Position numbers and translations under genes: made by a program. 64,000 nt of DNA from Pteria penguin. Lineage: Eukaryota; Mollusca; Bivalvia; Pterioida; Pteriidae. Below the pieces are notes generated by a model, which searched no databases, had not been told where the DNA came from, and saw nothing but the letters and a program-made list of their open reading frames with translations. The stretch lies in contig CM068583.1 of assembly GCA_035048485.1 (NCBI GenBank), forward strand, positions 65,778,306 through 65,842,305, in the 5' to 3' direction. Of this stretch, positions 11,717-20,728 are shown one piece after another; position 1 is the first letter of the stretch, and each line of letters opens with the position of its first letter.

Positions 11717-12271
11717 TGATGTAAGATCTATCTTAGTAGCTTCTTGGAGTGAACAGTGATGTAATATCTATCTTAGTAGTTCTCAGAATGAACAGTGATG
11801 TAAAATATATCTTAGTAGCTTCTTGGAGTGAACAGTGATGTAAGATATATCTTAGTAGCTTCTCAGAGTGAACAGTGATGTAAGATATATCTTAGTAGCT
11901 TTTTGGAGTGAACAGTGATGCAAGATATATCTTAGCAGCTTCTCAGAGTGAACAGCTAACAAGACCACATCTGTGTTTCTTCATTATGAATAGAGAAAGC
12001 AAACAGTGATTCAAAGAAATCAAATCCATTAAACCCAATAACATATAAATCATTTTGATTTTGTAATTCCATTTAATTTAAGTTATTTAGGTCGCACAAA
12101 ATGTCCTGATTTCACACAAGAATTTTCAAAATTTAAATGTCTCTTGAATGATAACTAACCTCATAATCAGGATAACTGATTTCAAATTCATATGTTAAGA
12201 ACAATTTGCCCACCAACACGTCATTCAATTGAAAATTTGATGTTAAAAATTTTTTGTTAAATGTAGAAATT

Positions 12272-12650
12272 AATCTGATTAAAACCATACATTTATTCTT
12301 CTCTATTTGTCCCATTGTGGATGAAGATCTGGCCAAACTCTGTAAGGGTCATGTTTTCTTGAACTCTGATTTTCAGTCAATCAGTGGATCAGCTACAAAT
12401 TCCTATGAACGAAATTAACATCCCCAGCGTTCGCATGTTTCACAAAGTAGTTTTTGAACAGTGTTTGTTACATATTGCATCATTAGCACTCGCCTAGCTT
12501 AGTCATTGATTGGCTATGGGAAACAACAGTTTCGGTGACTGGAACGTCATCCAAGTTCACCAGAACATGACCCCTTACAGGTTTTGCCAGATCTTTATCT
12601 AGAATGGGACAGATAGATAAGTGGAATGAAGATTTGTTTTTAATCAGATT
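12272..12650 (+). mobile_element. Long-TIR MITE, copy 1
   Basis: Starts AATCTGATTAAAACCATA and ends with the inverse, TTTTTAATCAGATT. The arms stay complementary for over 100 bp (CTCTATTTGTCCCATT near the left end, AATGGGACAGATAGATAAG near the right). It is flanked by the direct repeat GTAGAAATT on both sides, a 9-bp target duplication. A related copy, with the interior in the other orientation, lies at 48236-48619. Long arms plus a 9-10 bp duplication suggest a Mutator-like origin (inference). No transposase. Confidence 0.85.
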
Positions 12651-13164
12651 GTAGAAATTTGAACTAGACTTTTTGAAAAAATACAGTGTTTTTACGGCAT
12701 GCTTTCAAGCTTTAAAAATAACAAAATTTTACTAAATACCTGGTAGATAAGCCGAGTTAAAGAGCAAGCTAGATAATGAATTTACCAACACTTATGTGCA
12801 GTGAAATACAAGGTATGAGTTTATATGAAATCCCGTCTGACACTGCCATTTTACACATGAGTTGTTTAACTGAAATTTATATGCAGCTCAACTGTGTACA
12901 CTATGGCAGGGTAGGCTGATAAGGGTAAATGTATATATTTAGCATGTACACTGTTGAATGAGCTTTTTCATAATTCTCTTATCTTGCCTGCACTCTACTA
13001 TGAACTGATGAATTTAGTGTTCAATTATACAATTAGAAATTGTCATCTGTGGCTTGCTGGATTTTCTGAACAATGCAATACTTTTTATCTTCAAAATTTG
13101 AAAACATCAAAATTTTTTACGTTTTGTGGAGAAAGAGTGATGTTAACAACAGTTGTCAGATGAC
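12651..13164. other. Non-coding stretch, nothing recognised
   Basis: No exon or repeat boundary that I can support. Confidence 0.4.
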
Positions 13165-13500
13165 AACAGAGCTCGCCTTTGGCTACCAAATTTAAATAGC
13201 AAAAGTCTTTTGTAAGTAAGTCAATCTTCAAGGTCAAGGTCTTGAAATAAAGAACAATTTTGATAAAAAATGAAAGGTATTGTCACAAGAAATATAAACA
13301 CAAAATATTTAAGCCCTATCTTTTACTGTTCACTAGTTATGACTATGGTTAAAGTTTTTTAAAAGTATGTCAAACTTCAAAGTCAAGGTCTCAAGGTCAA
13401 AGAGGTCTTGGCACAAGGAATACACCTGTGAAATAATAAAGCCGTGCCTAAAGTCATGATCCAGGTTAAAGTTTTTGTGTACCGACGACAATGCCAGAGG
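13165..13500. repeat. Degenerate monomer repeat remnant
   Basis: Two imperfect ~165-bp monomers with 'cttcaaggtcaaggtct' text (13210 and 13377), in the style of the repeat families between 14 and 51 kb. The left edge shows a possible relic hairpin, GAGCTCGCCTTTGGCTACC. Boundaries are approximate. Confidence 0.5.
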
Positions 13501-14221
13501 TATGACAATAGCTTTCCGGACACTTTTCCCAGTGAGATAAAAATATATTTGGATGAGAAATTATAATCACATTTTTCATTAAACTGCATTTGAAATTAAC
13601 ATTTTCCAAAACAGCTATGATTGAGAATAACATTGAGGGTCTGTGTGCCATTTGTCAAAGTTTAAAAGAAACTTAAAATTCATTTCACCAGTGTTTGTTC
13701 TGTCTAAACGCTTGTTACTTTTGTTGTTTAACAATACCCGATTACATTCATTGGGATTTATATCTGTTCATTTGGATAGAAATTCTCATGCATGGAAATA
13801 TCGCAGCAACCAAAGGCCTCAAACTCTTGCTGAAGTCTGAAACAAATTGACTTCAAGAAATGCATGTGTACATGTATTCTAATGAACAATTATTTACCAT
13901 TCAATATTCATGTAAAAGAAATCTGAGTTTTGCAGTTCTTCAGATAATGGCAATATTAACATGCTGAATTTTGCAAGTAAAGGCATAACTCTGAAACAAT
14001 TTAGGTATATTTTTCTATTTGACTTTGTCATTTTTTGGTGGGAGTCGAACCCTGGAATCTGAATTTCCATTCCTAAATCACGAACAAAAAGAAGTATGTG
14101 CTAGTAAGTGCAACAATATAGAAAAAAAAATACAAATTTTCTTATGTTGTGTAGGATGCTTGTTTCAGGATGTATATGGGCGTTTGTTCCTTCTTTATTG
14201 TGGTTGATTTTGAACATTTTC

Positions 14222-14343
14222 ACCAAATTAATTACCAGAAATTGGTATGATTTTCCTGAAATAACATTAATATACTAGTATACAATATCTCTTTTACTCT
14301 TATTTACAACAGTCTGTATTACTACATATGACAATCCATAAAT
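14222..14343 (+). pseudogene. Partial inverted copy of the orphan exon at 15686-15841
   Basis: On the plus strand this repeats the acceptor region and part of the exon that is read on the minus strand at about 15917-15760. It shares ATTACCAGAAATTGGT, CAATATCTCTTTTA and an exact 23-bp match beginning ATTACTACATATGACAATCC. About 50 bp of exon start is deleted and the acceptor is damaged (TTTACAACAG). It ends where the element at 14348 begins. Confidence 0.7.
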
Positions 14344-14347
14344 TGAA

Positions 14348-15363
14348 ACAAGAGTATCAGTAAAACTGATGTGTGCTCCCTAAATGGCATTAATGATGCA
14401 GGAAATTGATGACTCAATTCATATACAAAAAATCAGTAAAAGTGATGGATGCTCCAAGAAGCACAGCAATAATGAAGGAAATGAATGACTCAGTATATAG
14501 AAAATAATTGTATTAATTGATGACGATTTCAAATCTCAATGCATTATATGGATATCCAATTGAGTCAACTGTAGAACAACAAGTGATCACAATATCTTAA
14601 ACTAAAATGAGTAAGTTTGAGCTTGATTATTTATGAAATAAAACTTTTTATCATGAACATGACCTTTCAGAAATGACCTTTGTCCAAAAGCTCTTAATCT
14701 AAATAACATTTTTGGTGAAGTATGATCAAATTCTGATAAAAGGTGAAGGAGATATACATACTTCATGGTATTTTAAGTCATAGTTAACAAGTGAACTTGA
14801 CCTTTCAGAAATGATCTTGAGTGAACTTTGTCCTAAAGTCCTTAACCTAAAGAACATTTTGGTGAAGTTTGATCAAATTCTGATGAAAGGTATAGAAGAT
14901 ATACAGTACAGCCCGGGTGGAACTTAATTTGCCCACTGGTCACAGTGGGCATTTTTAGAGTGGGCATTCAAAGTTCCACCTGGACTGTACTGTAAATACT
15001 ACATGTTACTTTAATTCATAGTTAATAAGTGACCTTGACTTTTCATAAATAACCTTGAATGACCTTTGTCGCAAATTCCCTTAACCTAAATACACATTTT
15101 GGTGAAGTATGGACAAATTCTGATGAAAAGTGTTGGAGATATACATACTTCATGTTACTTTAATTCATAGTTAATAAGTGACCTTGACCTTTCAGAAATG
15201 ATCTTGAGTGACCTTTCTCCTAAAGCCCTTAACCTAAATAATATTTTGGTGAAGTATGATCATATTCTGATGAAAGGTATAGGAGACATGAGTTCGGACT
15301 GACGGACAGACAGACAGGACAGTGACTATATGCTCCCCTGAAAGTTTTTGGGGAGCACAAAAA
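14348..15363 (+). mobile_element. Hairpin-ended element, GTGCTCCC/GGGGAGCAC family
   Basis: 5' ACAAGAG, then a hairpin ATCAGT, AAA, ACTGAT, then the box TGTGCTCCC. The body is about four tandem ~155-bp monomers ('gaccttgacctttcagaaat', 'ttggtgaagtatgatcaaat'). A GACGGACAGACAGACAGGAC tract precedes the 3' hairpin TGCTCCCC ... GGGGAGCA, which is followed by CAAAAA. The element is interrupted by the small TIR element at 14904-14992. There is no coding capacity. Confidence 0.85.
14904..14992. mobile_element. 89-bp MITE with TA target duplication
   Basis: Starts CAGTACAGCCCGGGTGGAAC and ends with the inverse, GTTCCACCTGGACTGTACTG; the arms meet through GCCCACTGG/CACAGTGGGC. It lies in a tandem monomer whose uninterrupted copies read GATATACATACTTCATG (about 14751 and 15138). 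Comparison shows TA on both sides of the insertion, the target site of Tc1/mariner-type elements, and the CAGT terminus fits that class. Confidence 0.85.
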
Positions 15364-15685
15364 GCAGAGCAGACAAACAATAAACAAACATTTACCCCCT
15401 ATCAAGATCTGTACACCAAAATTGATCAGAATTTATAGCAACCCTCAGACCACTAGTTATATGACCTGGACACCAAACATTTGCCTCAACATTTTTTTTT
15501 GTCCCCTGCTACTTCTTTGTTTAATGATGAATTTATTGGGTAAACAAGAAAACAAGAAGGAAATCATGTCTGCGGCATACCCTGAAGTACGCATATTAGC
15601 CATGAACTTTTCAAATGTTTCTTATTCTTCGTTTAGATAGGTTGGTTATAGGACTAGGGTTTTGAGGGTTACTACAAATTCTAAT
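15364..15685. other. Non-coding stretch, nothing recognised
   Basis: About 320 bp between a repeat element and the orphan exon. If that exon is a last exon, this is where its 3' UTR would lie; I see no nearby minus-strand AATAAA. Confidence 0.4.
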
Positions 15686-15841
15686 CTATTTTGATGTCCC
15701 AAATGCGGTACATGTCCATTTATTGTTTTTCTGCTTTGTTTTGTTCAATTTATCATATGGATTGTCATATGTAGTAATCCGAACTTGTCCTTCTTCATCT
15801 TTGGTATATGCAGCCACAATTTGGACTTTTTTATAGTCATT
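15686..15841 (-). CDS. Orphan exon of an unrecognised gene
   Basis: Good acceptor tcttatttacag before 15841, then 51 open codons to a TAG: NDYKKVQIVAAYTKDEEGQ, VRITTYDNPYDKLNKTKQKN and NKWTCTAFGTSK. The composition looks coding and it is probably a last exon, although an internal donor cannot be excluded. I cannot join it to gene Y (which ends at its own stop) or to gene X (whose start codon lies further left). A damaged inverted copy lies at 14222-14343. Confidence 0.45.
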   Translation of the reverse strand, partial: NDYKKVQIVAAYTKDEEGQVRITTYDNPYDKLNKTKQKNNKWTCTAFGTSK

Positions 15842-15943
15842 CTGTAAATAAGAATAAAAGAGATATTGCATATTAGTATATTGCTATCATTTCAAGAAAA
15901 TCAGACCAATTTCTGGTAATAAATTCGGTTAACAAGAAACCGT

Positions 15944-16590
15944 CAAAGACAGTATGATTGCCAAGCATAACATTAAAGCCTACCTGTAGAATTTTATCCA
16001 GAAACGTGCCTACTTAAGTTTGAAGATGTTTCCAGAAGTTTAAAGTTGGTATCATTAATAGTATGCAAGAAATCAAGCTAACAAAAAATCAGACATGTTC
16101 ACTGAAGTGTATATTTGAGGTAATGGTCACCAGATTTTGTGATGGTTAGGAAAAACTCATCAATGTCTACAAGCTGACCAAATTTGAAGTTGGTATCATT
16201 AATGGTATGCAAGAAATCAAGCTAAATGCAAAATCAGAATGTGTTCAATTAAGTGTAAAATTAAGTCAAAGTCACCAAATTTTGTGTCAGTCAAGAAGAA
16301 CTCATCAATGTCTACAAACTGACCAAGTTTCAAGTTGGTATCATTAACGTGAATGTATGCAAGAGATCAAGCTAAATGCAAAATCAGACTGTGTTCACTG
16401 AAGCATCAAATCGATGTCAAGGTCACCAAATTTTTGTTGGTCAGGAAGAACTCATCAACGTCTACAAATTGACCAAGTTTGAAGTTGGTATCATTAACGG
16501 TACGCAAGATATCAATCTAATTGCAAAATCAGAATGTGTTCACTGAAGTGTAAAATTAGGTCAAGGCTAAAACAAGCACCCATACACAAC
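15944..16590 (+). repeat. Tandem-monomer element, ~155-bp unit, four copies
   Basis: Begins ACAAGAAACCGTCAAAGAC, the shared tag plus a short GTC/GAC hairpin. Four monomers follow, containing 'gaagttggtatcattaa', 'gcaagaaatcaagctaa' and 'agaactcatcaatgtctac'. The 3' end near 16565-16590 is not clear. Confidence 0.7.
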
Positions 16591-17443
16591 ATAAGAAAAT
16601 TGTTTGAATATTTCATTTATAATGCAGTATAGGAAAATAAAAGCATGATAAATATGAAGATATGACCATTCTCCATGCCTCCAGTTATGAACATATTTGC
16701 CAAGTAAGATTTTAAGTTATTTATGGCTAATTAAAATGGTTTTTTTTCTTTGAATGAATCATCTCCTTCTTGAAATGGTCATGAAGTATTTGAGAGAACT
16801 GATGACAGTAGAACAAACTTAAGAACATGGGTACATTCCTTGATATTTGTTGAGTTCTGTGAGATCAGTTTTAGTAGACTCTAAGACATCTAATTTCTAT
16901 GGATATGAAAGCTTATACATACATGTATCCCTGGCGGCTTTTCGCTGCCTCAGGGCAGACACCTGAGTTGCAACACAACAAGCACCCTGAATGCTGCATT
17001 GTACCTGATTTTTATATCTAAATGTTTTATGGAAAAAAGTCAACTGATTGAGTTTATTAACGGGCTAGACTAAACTTTGAAAGGAGACAAGAAGTGACGA
17101 AAAGAAGCGTTTCAATAAAAATTGTTACAAGTCCAAAACCTTTTGTCTTCGAGGCTTTCAAACATTGAAATAATGACACAAATACGAATAATGTTATTAG
17201 GTTTTGTTACAGCTAACATTAATATGTAATCAAATTTTTCTGAGAACGCAGCAAAGTCCACTTCCATTTCAGTTTCGACACCCCACACCATGGAAAAATT
17301 TCATCAATCATCATTATAAGATGAGGTTTTTATATTCTGCTTTTAAATTAGGATCTGATCTTGTATTGATGTACATGTACATGTTGTGTACACTTCTAGA
17401 TCAGAAACTGTCGGCATTGAACTTATAGCAGATAGAAGATCAG
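16591..17443. other. Non-coding stretch, nothing recognised
   Basis: About 850 bp without a supported exon or repeat. Confidence 0.4.
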
Positions 17444-17452
17444 CCAGGTTCA

Positions 17453-17524
17453 TAGTTACAGTGCAACGGAGAGTTTGTTTTGGGAGAGAGAGAACAAAAC
17501 AAACTCTCCGTTGCACTGTAACTA
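17453..17524. mobile_element. 72-bp perfect-palindrome MITE
   Basis: Two perfect 29-bp inverted arms beginning TAGTTACAGTGCAACGGAGA enclose a 14-base loop, GGGAGAGAGAGAAC. It is flanked by the direct repeat CCAGGTTCA (17444-17452 and 17525-17533), a 9-bp target duplication. The absence of arm mismatches suggests a recent insertion. No coding capacity. Confidence 0.9.
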
Positions 17525-17533
17525 CCAGGTTCA

Positions 17534-19204
17534 GTACTTTTTGCCACTTTTTCAGTTTTTGTCCGACCTTTTCGAAAGTTTTTGTCAGTGCTCATTTAGG
17601 CTTACTGATTAATTGAGAATGAAATTACGAAATCTGTCTTGATAGTTAGTAGATCTAAATTTCTCAAAAAATTTAATAACCCCAGTATACACAGGGAAGT
17701 ACATCCTTGGTATACAGTAGGCTAATGTTATGAAATGAAGCGAAATCCGGATATCAAACAAAATGGCAAAAAGTAAAAAACCAGCCTGTTCACTAGGCTC
17801 TCTTACCTCCGCGCTACTGACTTACTGCAGATATGTCGAAAAGTGCCAAATGTGTCGGCAAAACCGACTAATTTTGTTCGTGTCCGACAAACTTTAGGCC
17901 TACTGTACTGTACTGTATGTTTTGACAAAAGTGCCACAAAATAAAGGTCGAGGCTAATGGCCGCTAACTTAAGGGAAATGTAAACCTATAACGGTAGCGT
18001 TATATTCCAAGATATTTCTACTTTCGTTTCTCATAATATGCCCACATGTATCGTGTGCGTGAGGGAGGGAGGATTTGTGTATGGGTATTAGTACATGTAC
18101 ATGTACGTAGGAAGGGGTTATAATGGGATTTCGTCAACTAAAGTAGGAAATTCGGGGGACCGATCCGCGATCTCTTCAATTAAACACAATTACAGAATAA
18201 ACACAACCCTCCAGCACACATGCACACTACATACACAAGAGGAGGGCGGGCAATAGATACGAGTTGTACTCCGCTCCCAAAGTAAAATGTGGGAGCTATG
18301 AGGCACTCCTAAGGGGAACGGCCTGGCGATAATGCTCTGTGATGGACAGTTGGTCAATGAGTTCCCCGATACTAGTAACATCAATACAGCCAGCTGATCT
18401 AATAGAGTCCGGCCGGGTGCCCAAACGAAAGGAAAAGGAAAAAAAACAAAAGCACTATCCTCGCTATTCACTTGCGTTCGTCATAATTCCTAAATCACTC
18501 TGGCAAGGGAGAAATCCGCATTAATCTGGTAGTAGTAATCATTCAAAAAGAGGAGGGTAATCATGAAAGGGAAAGACTTTGACCGTGATAGTGCTCTGTG
18601 ATGGATAGTTGGTCAATGTGTTTCTCGATTTGAATGCAAACAATACACGTCATATATTTTGATTAAAGTGTTTGTTGCCAGGCATATTCATAAACTAATG
18701 TCTATGGATTTCAAGCATCAATACAGCCAACTGCTATCCCTGTTCGCCGATCTATGATTGTGTATAATATTTCAAACTTTCACTTACTGTAAAGACACAT
18801 AGCTAGACAAAACTATGCCCTTAATTTTGACTTAGAAACTGTATGAGAGATATATGGTTTAATTTTGGTCATTATTTCATGGACTTGTTACACATGTTAG
18901 AGCATCAAAGCCCTATAACATCATCCAACCCCTATCTCATACACATTGCATGTTATATTGGACGTCAACGCTGTAAGGGAGATCCAACGTTTTTTTTTTT
19001 TCATAAACTTTGCCTCCTATTGAACACCCTATGTAAATTCACTCTCGAAATTAAAAAGCAAATCCAAGGTTTATCTTTTGATAAATCTAATTCATTTTTT
19101 AAATCATTCAAACAATAACATTTTACCAAACCTGTGAATTTGGATTTGGTAACAAGAACATTAGTTTAACATTAGTGACTGAAAGTCTACATCACTGCTT
19201 AAGA
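17534..19204. other. Non-coding stretch with relatively CpG-rich patches
   Basis: Patches around 17800-18000 and 18150-18480 are richer in CG dinucleotides than their surroundings, as expected of a promoter or first exon, possibly for gene X (inference). I cannot define a transcription start. A 93-codon minus-strand open frame at 18471-18190 has no splice or family support. Confidence 0.35.
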
Positions 19205-19875
19205 CCATAAATAAATGTAAATACATGTATATTAAATGTGACTGAGTATATAGATATCAGTGCTAGACCATTCATGTAAGTTAATATATATGTGAAAAAA
19301 TATACATCAGTACTTTAAAGACTGCCCATACAATTTATATGTGAAACATATGTACATCAGTGGTAGAGTGTCTATGCATGATCAATTAATAAAATGTGAT
19401 CCTAGACCATCCATACATGTTCATATATAATTTGATACATACATGTATAATATCACGGCTGGACTCTATATAACATGTTCATAAAATTGTATATACATGA
19501 GTGCTAGAACATCCAATCATGTTTATATTAATATGATACGTATATACACCAGTACTTGACCATCCATGTCTACATTAAATATGGTACACATACATCAGTG
19601 CTTGACCATCCATACAAGTTTATATTAAATAGGATAAATATATATCAGTGCTTGACTGTCCATACATGTTTATATTAAATACGATATGTATTATTATGTG
19701 TCAGTGCTTGACCATCCGTTCATGTTTATACTAAATATGATACATATTATCAGTGCTTGACCATCTATATATATATATATTGAATATGATAGTCGAATAC
19801 ATCAGTGCTTCGATGTTATGACGTACATATATTCATATAAAATGTGATCCATATCACATCAGTGCTTAATTATAA
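19205..19875. repeat. Degenerate tandem repeat, ~57-65-bp unit
   Basis: Around ten diverged units of the type 'catcagtgcttgaccatcc', 'atacatgtttatattaaa', 'tatgatacatata'. A further unit appears near 20545-20590, beyond the inserted SINE. Divergence is high, so the array is old. Confidence 0.8.
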
Positions 19876-19899
19876 ATACGAGTCTTTCTAAGTTTTATT

Positions 19900-20166
19900 G
19901 TTTGTTTGATTTTTGTTTAACGTCATTCCATGAATATTACATGTAAATGGTGACAGCATCTGTATGATGCGGGGTATACAAATTTAGACCTGTGCAACGG
20001 ACAAACCCGAAGAAGTGAGGTATCTTTTACATGCCTAGACCACCATGAAACGGGACCTTGGTTTTTACTGTCTCATCAGAAAGACAAACCACCAGTGTGC
20101 CCCCGGTGGGAGTCAAAGTCGCGACCTCTCAGTCATGACCTCATCCACTATAGGCCACGCCAGCTT
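19900..20166 (-). mobile_element. tRNA-derived SINE, reverse orientation
   Basis: Same family as 4088-4362, read on the minus strand. The tRNA-like head is at the right (CTGGCGTGGCCTATAGTGG A-box region, GAGGTCGCGACTTTG in place of an intact B box). The middle carries the TCTCATCAGAAAGAC and AAGTGAGGTATCTTTTACAT blocks, and the tail, TTTTGTTTAACGTC, is at the left. It interrupts the old tandem repeat ending at 19875. Confidence 0.8.
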
Positions 20167-20606
20167 AATCTTTATAAGAATCAGGCAGTAAGTGAATCAA
20201 GGTGTAAAAATACCCATGAAGTTTTTCACTGATATACTACAACCTGCATATCATATATGAAAATGATCTTGCTTTTTCATTTTAGGTCTGCACATTTGAG
20301 AGATGAATTCATTCAATTGTATAGAATGTTCAGTAAATGGCAAAACAAGGGCAGATAACTGATACAAGAAATTGCAATTTATAAACATTTCTTACAAATT
20401 ATTTCTTCAATGTGCAAATTACAGTACAGCAAACTTAAATTATGGATGTCCAGATGAAAAATATGCATTAAAATCCATGGGTAAATGACATGCCTGTTTC
20501 AATTTTCGACGACATTGCCTGGTTCTTAGGCAGAGACAAGTACTTTAAAGCATACATACATGCTCATATAAAATGTGACCCATATATATGATGACAATCT
20601 ATAATT

Positions 20607-20728
20607 TCACATTCTGAAGACTGTCGCGTTGCAAGCCTCTTCTGCAGCCTCAATTGGCATTCCAGAATTCAGCGAAACCAGGAAAGCCAGAGCCTCTTTC
20701 CATAAGACGATTTCGATGTAATTAAACG
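20607..20728 (-). CDS. Gene Y last coding exon
   Basis: Acceptor region attccagactag before 20728. It encodes FNYIEIVLWKEALAFLVSLN then SGMPIEAAEEACNATVFRM and stops. In-phase joining to the previous exon needs the second AG of the tandem acceptor and the donor CAAA/GTGTAA. Coding-like composition. Confidence 0.45.

Larger units (their letters stand above)
9679..11955 (+). repeat. Satellite array, 40-bp unit, about 57 copies
   Basis: Unit GTAGCTTCTCAGAGTGAACA followed by GTGATGTAAGATATATCTTA, exactly 40 bp over long stretches. Common variants are TTGG for CAGA, AGAT(C/A)TATC, and GTAGCTGTTCGG units. A segment from about 10800 recurs at about 11466, a shift of 666 bp, carrying with it a non-satellite insertion. 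Degenerate end units at 9660-9720 and a clean end at 11955 mark the boundaries. Confidence 0.97.

Noticed and set aside
9679..11955. CRISPR-like regular repeat spacing
   Set aside because: The units are contiguous 40-bp tandem copies with no unique spacers, in a eukaryotic context; it is a satellite.
18190..18471. 93-codon minus-strand open frame in a CG-richer patch
   Set aside because: Low-complexity hydrophobic/Pro/Ser composition, and no upstream or downstream exon joins to it.
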